From CAZQRW01 sp964596115 (GTDB lineage: Bacteria > Hydrothermota > UBA3072 > B12-G15): 27,142 nt of DNA. The stretch covers positions 1 to 27,142 of the forward strand of contig CAZQRW010000027.1 in assembly GCA_964596115.1 (NCBI GenBank). The letters are read 5' to 3'. The stretch's first letter is position 1. Each line of letters starts with the position of its first letter. The notes beneath the pieces were generated by a model. That model was not told where the DNA came from. It saw only the letters and a list, made by a program, of their open reading frames with translations, and made no database searches. A program made the position numbers and the translations under genes. Positions 7,675 to 14,740 of the stretch are shown here, piece by piece.

Positions 7675-7862
7675 TGAAAGAGTCTATAGAAGCTAAATCA
7701 AAGCCCATTGTTAAGAAACCAATGGTAAAAAAAGTAAAGGTAATAAAAGCGGAGGTATACTCCAGAGTAGTAGGGTATTATAGGCCTGTTCAAAATTGGA
7801 ACAAAGGGAAAAAAGAAGAATTTAAAGAGAGAAATTATTTAGACTTTGAAAAAGACCATTAA
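7674..7862 (+). CDS. Stand-alone glycyl-radical domain of class III RNR (split NrdD C-terminus)
   Basis: This 62-residue protein contains SRVVGYYRPVQNWNKGK (residues 30-46), the signature of the glycyl-radical C-terminus of NrdD. G34 is the expected radical site, and the Lys/Glu-rich tail KKEEFKERNYL is also typical of NrdD C-termini. Residues 1-26 form a basic, proline-containing linker. The ATG shares one base with the nrdD stop (TAATG), and AGGGAGG lies at good spacing before it, so it looks independently translated and coupled to nrdD. It overlaps nrdG by 17 nt. The inferred role is as a detachable radical subunit activated by NrdG and docked on NrdD. A -1 frameshift that would fuse it to nrdD is possible but not needed. 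Confidence 0.88.
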   Translation: MKESIEAKSKPIVKKPMVKKVKVIKAEVYSRVVGYYRPVQNWNKGKKEEFKERNYLDFEKDH

Positions 7863-8553
7863 AGTGGCAATAAAAGGCTTTACTGGCACCAGTGTCATTG
7901 AATTTCCAGAAAGGATTTCTTCGGTGGTATTTATAGGAGGATGTAATCTAAGGTGTCCCTTTTGCCATAATCCTGAACTTGTACTTCCAGAGTTATTGAG
8001 CCAATCGCAGGATCTTTCAGAGGATTATATAGTAAACGAGTTAAAAAGAAGGGATGGTTTTATTGACGGAGTTTCATTTACGGGGGGAGAACCCCTGATG
8101 TATCAAAACCTTCCACATTTATTAAAAAGAATTAAGAATGAACTTAATCTAAAAATAAAAATAGATACCAATGGCACCAATCCAGCAACCTTAAAGAAGG
8201 TTCTACCCTTTGTTGACTATATAGCAATGGATATCAAATCTTCTCCAGCTAAATATCCAATTGCAACAGGGGTAAAAATAAATTTTGGAAAGATAATTGA
8301 AAGTATAGAAATAATCAAGAAAATAAAGGATTACGAATTTAGGACTACTGTAGTGCCTGGAATTGTAGATATTTATGATATTCAGGAAATATGCAACATA
8401 ATAAAAGGAGCAAAGAGATACGTGCTTCAGAAATATAGAAATAATAAGACATTGAGTTCTAAATTTGGCAATGTGCAACCTTATCAAAAAGGCTATTTAG
8501 AAGATATTTCAGAAAAAATCCAGGATTGTGCAGAAATCGTTGTATTAAGATAA
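7846..8553 (+). CDS. nrdG: Anaerobic RNR activating enzyme, radical SAM
   Basis: The 235-residue radical SAM protein is the expected activase that uses a [4Fe-4S] cluster and S-adenosylmethionine to form the glycyl radical on NrdD-type subunits. The cluster motif CNLRCPFC (C33, C37, C40) and the SAM-binding FTGGEPL segment are visible. Its length and FTGTSVIEFPERISSVVFIGGCNLRC N-terminal architecture fit the thermophile/archaeal-style NrdG group. Start is TTG at 7846, inside the glycyl-radical gene. No strong ribosome binding site is seen, so coupling is likely. The stop is followed by a weak AT-rich palindrome (GATAAT...ATTATC) and a convergent gene. Confidence 0.9.
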   Translation: MKKTIKVAIKGFTGTSVIEFPERISSVVFIGGCNLRCPFCHNPELVLPELLSQSQDLSEDYIVNELKRRDGFIDGVSFTGGEPLMYQNLPHLLKRIKNELNLKIKIDTNGTNPATLKKVLPFVDYIAMDIKSSPAKYPIATGVKINFGKIIESIEIIKKIKDYEFRTTVVPGIVDIYDIQEICNIIKGAKRYVLQKYRNNKTLSSKFGNVQPYQKGYLEDISEKIQDCAEIVVLR

Positions 8554-8579
8554 TAATTAATTATCAGGGATAAATTTTA

Positions 8580-9233
8580 TTAATATCTTATGATTGCCAT
8601 TATCCTACCTGAAAATGAAATGCTTGATTTCGGGAGAATAATGGGCTGGAAAATGGGATTTTCAGGTTTTACTGTGACAGAGAAACCCTTTATTCTTACA
8701 TAACCTACTATAGGGGTATTTTGAGTATTTAAAACCCAAACGTGTTTCCCATCTTTTAGTGATTCAGGCTTAACCAGGATCATTTCTCCATCCTTGATAA
8801 GAGGGCTCATCCCTTCTCCTGAATATTTTACAACAAAGCATTTTTCTCTATATATATTAAGAGGAATACTTATGTATCCTTCTATCATATCCTCTGTTAT
8901 ACCGTTAACTGATAAGGGGAGTGCTTTAAGAACAGGCACTTTTTTAATCCTCAGCACTGGAATATATTCTCCCTTATCTTCAGAAAACGCAAAACTTCTT
9001 TCTCGATGCTGCAAACCCAAAAGCTCATCTAAACCAACTTTGAAATATTCTGCATATTGTAATAAGGTTTCCAACGAGGGAATAAGTTCCCCCTTCTCAA
9101 ATTTTGAAATTGACGATTGGTTTAAACCAAATTTGAACGCAAGCTCACTTTGCCTAATACCCGCATTTTTTCTCAATGCCCTGAGTTTCTTTCCCAGACG
9201 ACGATAAAAAAAATCGCTAAATATTTTCCCCAA
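8580..9233 (-). CDS. XRE-family repressor with S24 (LexA/CI-like) C-terminal fold, catalytic pair missing
   Basis: The 217-residue regulator has an N-terminal HTH_3 domain (about residues 14-72, RQSELAFKFGLNQSSISKFE) and a C-terminal region matching the S24/LexA fold (about 95-217). In S24 autoproteases the motif is GxSMxP followed by a Lys in a VK context. Here the Ser position is Gly (G139-E140-G141-M142-S143-P144) and the Lys position aligns with G177 (IVGYV), so self-cleavage looks impossible. It probably senses something other than RecA-driven cleavage. Start TTG at 9233 follows AAGGGGG. It diverges from the 9367 HTH gene across paired promoters and inverted repeats, so autoregulation is likely. 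Confidence 0.82.
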   Translation of the reverse strand: MGKIFSDFFYRRLGKKLRALRKNAGIRQSELAFKFGLNQSSISKFEKGELIPSLETLLQYAEYFKVGLDELLGLQHRERSFAFSEDKGEYIPVLRIKKVPVLKALPLSVNGITEDMIEGYISIPLNIYREKCFVVKYSGEGMSPLIKDGEMILVKPESLKDGKHVWVLNTQNTPIVGYVRIKGFSVTVKPENPIFQPIILPKSSISFSGRIMAIIRY

Positions 9234-9242
9234 TTTTCCCCC

Positions 9243-9337
9243 TTGACAATATTCCTATTTATCATATATTACTAATATGAATATCACATTTGTGACTTAT
9301 CATATTCATATCTTAAGTAATGAGGGCAGTATGTCAA
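9243..9337. promoter_or_regulatory. Face-to-face promoters with inverted repeats between them
   Basis: Plus strand: TTGACA (9243-9248), 16 bp, TATATT (9265-9270), start near 9277, towards the small HTH gene. Minus strand: TTGACA (9337-9332), 16 bp, TAAGAT (9315-9310), start near 9303, towards the repressor gene. The two promoters point at each other and are symmetric about 9290. Perfect 10-bp inverted repeats ATATGAATAT (9275-9284) and ATATTCATAT (9302-9311) lie on the two start sites. TCACATTTGTGA (9284-9295) is centred between them, and ATATTACTAATAT (9266-9278) is a further palindrome over the plus start. Confidence 0.68.
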
Positions 9338-9366
9338 GGGAAACCTGAAAAATATTTGGGGATGGC

Positions 9367-9579
9367 TTGGAAGGGATTGATTTTATAGTTTGGGTCAGGA
9401 TGTCTCTTGGGGAAATGGGTTTAAGTATAAACTGGTTATCCGAGAAGACGGGGTATTCCAGGGAGACACTTAGTAGGGTCCTGAATGGAAAAATAAAGGC
9501 TTCTCTTAAGTTAAAAAAAACTGTAATAGATATTATAAATGATGAAAGGACAAAACGATTTCTTTCAAAAGACGGATAA
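9367..9579 (+). CDS. Small Cro-like HTH DNA-binding protein
   Basis: The 70-residue protein is almost entirely one helix-turn-helix domain (LSINWLSEKTGYSRETLSRVLNGK, split here as LSINWLSEKTGYS and RETLSRVLNGK). It resembles small XRE/Cro-type regulators. It diverges from the S24-type repressor and is driven by the paired promoter at 9243-9270 with a leader of about 90 nt. The start is TTG at 9367; an internal ATG at 9400 is an alternative. The next gene begins inside its 3' end in another frame. The two could be one protein broken by a +1 shift near 9563-9568. Confidence 0.6.
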   Translation: MEGIDFIVWVRMSLGEMGLSINWLSEKTGYSRETLSRVLNGKIKASLKLKKTVIDIINDERTKRFLSKDG

Positions 9580-10198
9580 GGAATATATTAAAGAAAGCAT
9601 TGAAGAATGGTTGAAGAGAAAGGAGTATTTTTCTGTTTTTCTTGGATCAACTGTCTGGGTAGCCTTCAAAACAATTTTTTCTTCTCTCTCGCCAAATATA
9701 GAAGACCCTATTGATGGAGATATAGAAATTACTTTCTCTGATTCTGCTGAGATAAAACCTTCTGAATTCTTGAAAAAAAGAATAAAACTTGTGAAAAAAT
9801 TTGCTATGATATGGACAGATGATGTTTATAAATTCCAGGAAGATGTTACAACATATGTCTTCTTCTTTGTAAACTACTTAAGACATATCAGTCCAGAACT
9901 GATTAGAATAAACAAACATTTAGTTTTAGCAAATTGTCTTTTTTTTCTTACAGGAATCTCAAGAAAATATCCTGTAATTTACAATCATTTAAAAAATGAA
10001 AAAGATATTAATACTATTTTTTATTTTTTCACTCTTTCCACAAAAATTGAGTGGCTGATACTATTGCTCTACAACAATATTTTTGAGGATTTAAGTAAGA
10101 TCGATTATATAATAAAAAATCTCATCGATACAGAAAAAGAATATTATTATCTTCTTAAGAAACTAGGGATTTATATTAAAAAGGAGGCCTGGCTATAA
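9539..10198 (+). CDS. Uncharacterised helical protein next to the HTH gene
   Basis: I do not recognise this 219-residue product. It is rich in Lys, Ile, Phe and Tyr, has no signal peptide, and looks mostly alpha-helical, with hydrophobic stretches (YVFFFVNYLRHI, LILLLYNNIF) more like buried helices than clear membrane spans. The first ATG lies 41 nt inside the HTH gene and lacks a ribosome binding site, an unusually long overlap. Read through a +1 shift, the HTH and this region would form one chain of roughly 270 residues: DNA-binding domain plus helical sensor or partner domain. The stop overlaps the hairpin that terminates the opposing gene. Confidence 0.55.
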   Translation: MMKGQNDFFQKTDKEYIKESIEEWLKRKEYFSVFLGSTVWVAFKTIFSSLSPNIEDPIDGDIEITFSDSAEIKPSEFLKKRIKLVKKFAMIWTDDVYKFQEDVTTYVFFFVNYLRHISPELIRINKHLVLANCLFFLTGISRKYPVIYNHLKNEKDINTIFYFFTLSTKIEWLILLLYNNIFEDLSKIDYIIKNLIDTEKEYYYLLKKLGIYIKKEAWL

Positions 10199-10209
10199 AC
10201 CGGGCCTCC
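10175..10209 (-). terminator. Intrinsic terminator of the CoA-disulfide-reductase-like gene
   Basis: GGAGGCCTGG (10183-10192) and CCGGGCCTCC (10200-10209) form a 10-bp stem with one wobble and a 7-nt loop. Read on the minus strand it is followed by TTTTTAAT. It lies 8 nt beyond the stop of the minus-strand gene and also overlaps the end of the converging plus-strand gene. Confidence 0.85.
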
Positions 10210-10216
10210 GGAAATG

Positions 10217-11560
10217 TTATTCTTTGTACCACTTCATAATAGCATTAACAGTGGCATTTATAACAGGGTACGCTACTGGAGAGGATGTTAACAATGGATG
10301 AGTTCCAATCTGGAGTGTGTCAATCTCCATATCCGTCATCCTGTTCTGTATTATTACTGAATACATATTTACCATTTCGCCTACGGAATCTCCGCCCCTT
10401 ATCTCAGCACCAAGGAGTATGTGAGAGTATTTTGAATAGATCAATTTAGTATATATCTTGCTTGCACCTGGCAATTTTCCTGGGTGTCTATCTACTGTCT
10501 CATTAATTCCAACAATATAGTCAACACCAAGGTTTTTTAGCCGATTCTCGGTCAAACCAGAAACGCCAAAGGCAGTGTTCCCTATTTTTGTAGAAAATGT
10601 TCCCAACGTCCCAAGGAATCCCTTAATAACCTTAATTTCAAAAAGATTTGACCCTGCAAGCCTTCCCTGTGCCATTGCCGTAGAAGCAAGCATAATCTTA
10701 GAGTATTCACCGGTAAAACAGCATACCTTGGTGGAACAATCGCCGACTGCAAAAATATCCTTTTCAGATGTTCTCAGATATTCATCCACAATAATTCCGT
10801 ATCTGTTATCTATTTCTAATCCAAATCTTTTCGGAAGATCAAGATTCGGTCTGTATCCTGCAGAAACGATAACCATATCAGCATCATATTTACTTCCATC
10901 CTCCATAATAACGCCATTCACCACTTCATCGCCTGTAATCTCTTTAACGCTTGTCCCTACCAATACATTGGCACCAAGATTCTTTAATACATCTATCGCC
11001 ATATCACCAAATTCCTTGTCCATTGCAAGGGGTAGCAGTGAAGGCAGTTTTTCAACGGTTGTTACCTTTTTCCCAAGTTTTAGCAATTCATCGGTAATTT
11101 CAAGTCCGATAAAACCTCCCCCAATTACCACAATACTATCTACATTTTTCAACGCCTCTTTCAGATTTCTCAGATATTCCATATCCTTCTTTACAAAATA
11201 AACACCTTTTTTCTCTATTCCTGGTATAGGTGGTACAAAGGGCTTTGAGCCAGTTGCTAACACAAGTTTTTTATACTCAACCTCTTCCCCACTCTTCAAT
11301 TTTAAAACATTGCCGTCCCTATTTAAAACTTCGTCAATAATAAGATCAACATTATTCTTCTGTAAAGGAGCATCGGGAAGAATGTTATCCTCCACCTTTT
11401 CCAGGGTTCCAAGCACATATGGAATACCACAGGGGATAAGGGTTGTTTTCTCCCTTCTGATAAGGGCTATACTTTTATCAGCATAGGTATTCCTTGCAGA
11501 AAGCGCTGTCGTCAATCCTGCAGGTCCTCCACCGATAATGACAACATCATATCTTTTCAT
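10217..11560 (-). CDS. FAD-dependent CoA-disulfide reductase / NADH oxidase family enzyme
   Basis: The 447-residue flavoprotein belongs to the single-cysteine pyridine nucleotide disulfide oxidoreductases. An FAD-binding GGGPAG motif is at residues 10-15. The redox cysteine is C44 in IPCGIPY, as in CoA-disulfide reductase and NADH oxidase. A second Rossmann motif, VVIGGGFIGLE, binds NAD(P)H, and FAVGDCS closes the FAD site. A dimerisation domain follows from about 325. In Pyrococcus and Thermotoga relatives such enzymes act as NAD(P)H:sulfur oxidoreductase, CoADR or NADH oxidase. The exact substrate cannot be told here. It has its own promoter and terminator and AAAGGAGG before the ATG. It may share electron flow with the hydrogenase. 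Confidence 0.88.
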   Translation of the reverse strand: MKRYDVVIIGGGPAGLTTALSARNTYADKSIALIRREKTTLIPCGIPYVLGTLEKVEDNILPDAPLQKNNVDLIIDEVLNRDGNVLKLKSGEEVEYKKLVLATGSKPFVPPIPGIEKKGVYFVKKDMEYLRNLKEALKNVDSIVVIGGGFIGLEITDELLKLGKKVTTVEKLPSLLPLAMDKEFGDMAIDVLKNLGANVLVGTSVKEITGDEVVNGVIMEDGSKYDADMVIVSAGYRPNLDLPKRFGLEIDNRYGIIVDEYLRTSEKDIFAVGDCSTKVCCFTGEYSKIMLASTAMAQGRLAGSNLFEIKVIKGFLGTLGTFSTKIGNTAFGVSGLTENRLKNLGVDYIVGINETVDRHPGKLPGASKIYTKLIYSKYSHILLGAEIRGGDSVGEMVNMYSVIIQNRMTDMEIDTLQIGTHPLLTSSPVAYPVINATVNAIMKWYKE

Positions 11561-11594
11561 ATATTCCTCCTTTGTGAAATTTTTCTCTAATAGA

Positions 11595-11622
11595 TAGATA
11601 TTTTAATCCACCATCTTGTCAA
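11595..11622 (-). promoter_or_regulatory. Promoter of the CoA-disulfide-reductase-like gene
   Basis: CCTTGACA contains the -35 box TTGACA (11622-11617). A 16-bp spacer leads to TATCTA (11600-11595). The start codon at 11560 follows AAAGGAGG at normal distance. Confidence 0.65.
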
Positions 11623-11646
11623 GGGCAAATTTTAAGTTTTTTTAGA

Positions 11647-12690
11647 TCAGATTCTCAGTCCTGTTTCTGTATTGAAAAAGTGAAGTGCATAAGGGTCAAA
11701 AATGTACATCACCTTATCTCCCAGTGAGTATTGTTTTGAATCAAACGTCCTTATAATAATTCTTCTTTTACCTGTTTTAACGTATAGAATAGATTCGCCC
11801 CCAATCGTTTCTACAACTTCAACCTCACCCTCCACCCCATTATTCTTTACTATTTTTATCTTCTCCGGTCTAATACCTATTGTAACCTTACCAAAAATGG
11901 AGGTATCTTTAACTGGAAAAGAAATATCTTCTGATGTGAATATACCTCCTTTTATCTCACCCTCGATAAGATTCATAGGGGGAGAACCAATAAATCCTGC
12001 GACGAAAAGGTTCTTTGGTTTTTTATAAATCTCCATTGGTTTTCCAACATCCTGAATCTCTCCGTTATTTATCACTGCTATTCTATCACCAAGTGTCATT
12101 GCCTCAACCTGGTCATGTGTAACATACACAGAAGTCACACCAAGTTTTTTGTGAAGTGCAGCAAGCTCTGCCCTCATCTGAACACGGAGCTTTGCATCAA
12201 GATTTGAAAGAGGCTCATCAAAGAGAAAGACCTTAGGCTCCCTTATGATTGCCCTGCCCATAGCAACCCTCTGCCTTTGCCCACCCGAGAGTTCCCTTGG
12301 TTTTTTATGAAGCATATTTTCGAGTCCCAGAAGTGTCGCAACCTTAACGACTCTTTTATCGAGTTCTTTCTTGTTAATTCTCCTTATTCTGAGGGGAAAT
12401 GCGATATTATCATATACAGTCATATGAGGATAAAGAGAATATGTCTGGAACACCATTGCAATATCCCTATCCTTTGGGGAAAGATTAGTAACATCCTTCC
12501 CATCTATATAAACCTTTCCTTCAGTGGGATCTTCCAATCCTGCTATAAGCCTGAGAATAGTAGTTTTACCACATCCTGAGGGTCCCAGCAAAACCTGAAA
12601 AACACCATCAGTAATTTCAAGATTTATACTCTTTGCAGCAACCACTTCACCAAATTTTTTTGTAAGGTTTTCGAGTTTTACCTCTGCCAT
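11647..12690 (-). CDS. Sugar-type ABC importer ATPase (MalK/UgpC family)
   Basis: The 347-residue ATPase would energise a carbohydrate or glycerol-phosphate importer at the cytoplasmic face. Walker A GPSGCGKTT is at 36-44. The Q-loop (VFQTYSLYPHMTV), signature LSGGQRQR, Walker B VFLFDEPLSNLD and H-loop VTHDQVEA are all intact. A C-terminal TOBE/MalK regulatory domain runs from about 235 to 347. No permease or binding-protein gene is adjacent, so this is an orphan ATPase that may serve several transporters, as MsmK-type proteins do. The gene has its own promoter, whose predicted start coincides with the ATG, so the message appears leaderless. No ribosome binding site is visible. Confidence 0.92.
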   Translation of the reverse strand: MAEVKLENLTKKFGEVVAAKSINLEITDGVFQVLLGPSGCGKTTILRLIAGLEDPTEGKVYIDGKDVTNLSPKDRDIAMVFQTYSLYPHMTVYDNIAFPLRIRRINKKELDKRVVKVATLLGLENMLHKKPRELSGGQRQRVAMGRAIIREPKVFLFDEPLSNLDAKLRVQMRAELAALHKKLGVTSVYVTHDQVEAMTLGDRIAVINNGEIQDVGKPMEIYKKPKNLFVAGFIGSPPMNLIEGEIKGGIFTSEDISFPVKDTSIFGKVTIGIRPEKIKIVKNNGVEGEVEVVETIGGESILYVKTGKRRIIIRTFDSKQYSLGDKVMYIFDPYALHFFNTETGLRI

Positions 12691-12696
12691 AGCAAT

Positions 12697-12724
12697 ATCA
12701 TATAAAAATATCTTAAATTGTCAA
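12697..12724 (-). promoter_or_regulatory. Promoter of the MalK-like ATPase gene, leaderless geometry
   Basis: TTGACA (12724-12719), a 16-bp spacer and TATGAT (12702-12697). Six bases separate the -10 box from the ATG at 12690, so transcription should start on or within a base of the start codon. Confidence 0.72.
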
Positions 12725-12757
12725 TTAAAATTTTTGAACTGTAATCCTGCCATTCTT

Positions 12758-12767
12758 TACCTTGCTT
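12758..12767 (-). repeat. Dispersed purine-rich motif AAGCAAGGTA, copy 2
   Basis: The minus strand reads AAGCAAGGTA within A/G-rich sequence. The same motif appears at 810-819 and 26844-26853. The rest of 12725-12912 contains no gene that I can support. Confidence 0.45.
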
Positions 12768-12912
12768 TTCTTTCTATACTTCTTCTACCTTGTCAGTTTA
12801 GGAGAGCAAAAAGAAAAAATAGATATATCTCTTACTTCCTTCTCTAATGTGACATCTATAATAATAGAATTTTGGACATTTTTAAATAGCAACTACAAAC
12901 CCTGATTTTCTC

Positions 12913-12940
12913 TTGACTAATAATTTTTAGATTGTATTAT
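12913..12940 (+). promoter_or_regulatory. Promoter of the yebC-ruv operon
   Basis: TTGACT (12913-12918), a 16-bp spacer and TATTAT (12935-12940). The start codon at 12977 follows AAGGAGG. Confidence 0.7.
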
Positions 12941-12976
12941 TTATATGTAAATTTTAAAGAAAATTAAGGAGGATAT

Positions 12977-13723
12977 ATGTCTGGACATTCTAAATGGGCG
13001 CAAATCAAGAGGAAGAAAGAAAAAACTGACCAGAAGAAGGGTCGGGTCTTCACCCGACTTATAAGAGAAATTACAATAGCTGCAAGGGCAGGGGGTGGAG
13101 ATCCAGATGCAAACTCCAGATTGAGGCATGCCATTGATGAGGCAAAGGCAGAAAATATGCCCTGGGAAAACATTGAAAAGGCTATCAAGAGAGGAACCGG
13201 TGAGCTTCCAGGTGTTACTATTGAAGAGGTGCAATACGAAGGTTATGGGCCTGGTGGTGTAGCTATAATGATAGAGTGTGCGACAGACAATAAAAACAGG
13301 ACAACCTCTGACATAAGGCATATCCTGACAAAGTATGGTGGTAACCTGGGCACAAACGGATGCGTCTCCTGGCTTTTCTCCAGTAAAGGCCTTATAAATG
13401 TAAACAAGAAAACTGTGGAAGAAGAAAAACTATTTGATATCGCCATTGATGCTGGAGCAGAAGATATACAGGGCAGTGATGATTTTTACGAGATAACAAC
13501 AGACCCAAAGAATTTTAACAATGTACTTGAAGCCCTTAAATCAAATGGAATTACAGTAGAATCAGCGGAAATCACAAAAATCCCTCAGACGACTGTCCGC
13601 CTTGAAGGAAGTAAGGCTGAAAGTATGATAAAACTTATGGATGCCCTTGAAGAACACCCCGACGTACAGAATATCTTCGCCAACTTTGATATTCCTGACT
13701 CATTACTTGAGAAAGAGGTATAG
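12977..13723 (+). CDS. yebC: YebC/PmpR family protein
   Basis: This 248-residue protein is a full-length member of the YebC/TACO1 family. The N-terminus MSGHSKWAQIKRKKEKTDQ is diagnostic, and EGYGPGGVAIMIEC is the conserved central segment. Members act as transcriptional regulators or as ribosome-associated factors that ease translation of difficult peptide stretches. Which of these applies here is not known. The start is ATG with AAGGAGG. The gene heads yebC-ruvC-ruvA-ruvB, a very common bacterial linkage. Confidence 0.95.
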   Translation: MSGHSKWAQIKRKKEKTDQKKGRVFTRLIREITIAARAGGGDPDANSRLRHAIDEAKAENMPWENIEKAIKRGTGELPGVTIEEVQYEGYGPGGVAIMIECATDNKNRTTSDIRHILTKYGGNLGTNGCVSWLFSSKGLINVNKKTVEEEKLFDIAIDAGAEDIQGSDDFYEITTDPKNFNNVLEALKSNGITVESAEITKIPQTTVRLEGSKAESMIKLMDALEEHPDVQNIFANFDIPDSLLEKEV

Positions 13724-13728
13724 AACTA

Positions 13729-14199
13729 TTGAAGGTTATAGGAATTGACCCTGGTCTCTCTAAAACAGGGATAGGTGTAATCTCAAAAAACGGTAGTTTT
13801 AACATAGGGAGATGGGAGATCGTCTCTCCGAAAAAAAATTTAGATTTGCCAGAAAAAATACATTTTTTATTCCACAGTATGTTAGATATTATAGACAGGG
13901 AAAAACCAGAAGCAATTGCCATTGAGAAATTGTTTTTTGGCCAAAACACAAAGACACTTATTCATCTTGGGGAACTGAGAGGGGTATTTCTACTTGCGAG
14001 CGTTGAAAAAAAAATCCCGGTTTACGAATATACACCAAGGGAAGTAAAAATGGCTATAACGGGCTCCGGGGCATCATCAAAAGACCAGGTTGAGTATATG
14101 GTTAAACAAATACTGAATATAAATGAAAAAATTCCTTCTGATGCCTCTGATGCCATTGCCATTGGGTTATGCTATCTCTTGAGAGAAAAAAATGATTGA
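13729..14199 (+). CDS. ruvC: Holliday junction resolvase RuvC
   Basis: The 156-residue endonuclease cuts four-way DNA junctions symmetrically with RuvAB. The acidic catalytic residues are in their usual places: D7 in IGIDPGLSKTGIG, the Glu of IAIEKLFFGQN, the Asp of SSKDQVEYMV and the Asp of SDASDAIAIGL. The TTG start lies five bases after the yebC stop, with GAAAGAGG upstream inside the end of yebC. The 3' end overlaps ruvA by 8 nt. Confidence 0.95.
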   Translation: MKVIGIDPGLSKTGIGVISKNGSFNIGRWEIVSPKKNLDLPEKIHFLFHSMLDIIDREKPEAIAIEKLFFGQNTKTLIHLGELRGVFLLASVEKKIPVYEYTPREVKMAITGSGASSKDQVEYMVKQILNINEKIPSDASDAIAIGLCYLLREKND

Positions 14200-14740
14200 C
14201 TCAATTTCAGGAAGAATAATTGAACGGAAAGATAACGGTGTTGTTATTGATGTAAATGGCTTTGGCATATATGTAATAACAACAAAGGAGTGTATAAATG
14301 ATATACCCGGTGATAAACCAATCAAATTATTTACTCACCTCGCAATAAAAAGGGATGGCTTCGAAATTTACGGATTCAAAGAAAGGGAAGAAAGAACTAT
14401 ATTCAAAACACTCCTGAAGGTTCCAAATGTTGGTCCAAAGAGTGCCATCAATATTATTTCCAGTATGGGAGCAAAAAATATATATAAATCACTTGAATCT
14501 GCCGATCCCTCTCCATTTTCGCAAATAAAAGGAATTAGTGATAAAACTGCAAAAAGAATCGTCCTTGAATTGAAGGGTCTATTATCTGAGGTATCTGAAA
14601 AAACAGGGGACGAAATAATTGCATTGATCAAATTGGGCTACACAAGGGCTGAGGCATTGGAAAGGATAAAGAAAATTAGAAATGAAAAGGGAGACTTACC
14701 TACTGAAGAGTTAATAAGGGAGGTATTATCAAGAGAATAG
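14192..14740 (+). CDS. ruvA: Holliday junction DNA helicase subunit RuvA
   Basis: The 182-residue protein binds the junction as a tetramer and loads the RuvB motor. An N-terminal OB domain (MIDSISGRIIERKDNG onwards) is followed by two helix-hairpin-helix motifs (LKVPNVGPKSAINIISSMG and IKGISDKTAKRIVLELK). A C-terminal domain of about 45 residues contacts RuvB. It overlaps ruvC by 8 nt and ruvB by about a dozen bases. The ribosome binding site for ruvB lies within its last codons. Confidence 0.95.
   Translation: MIDSISGRIIERKDNGVVIDVNGFGIYVITTKECINDIPGDKPIKLFTHLAIKRDGFEIYGFKEREERTIFKTLLKVPNVGPKSAINIISSMGAKNIYKSLESADPSPFSQIKGISDKTAKRIVLELKGLLSEVSEKTGDEIIALIKLGYTRAEALERIKKIRNEKGDLPTEELIREVLSRE

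Noticed and set aside
7650..7676. -1 ribosomal frameshift at AACAAAAAG joining nrdD to the glycyl-radical gene
   Set aside because: The -1 frame is open, but the slippery heptamer is imperfect (C before the A run). The well-placed AGGGAGG and ATG explain independent translation. It is kept only as an alternative.
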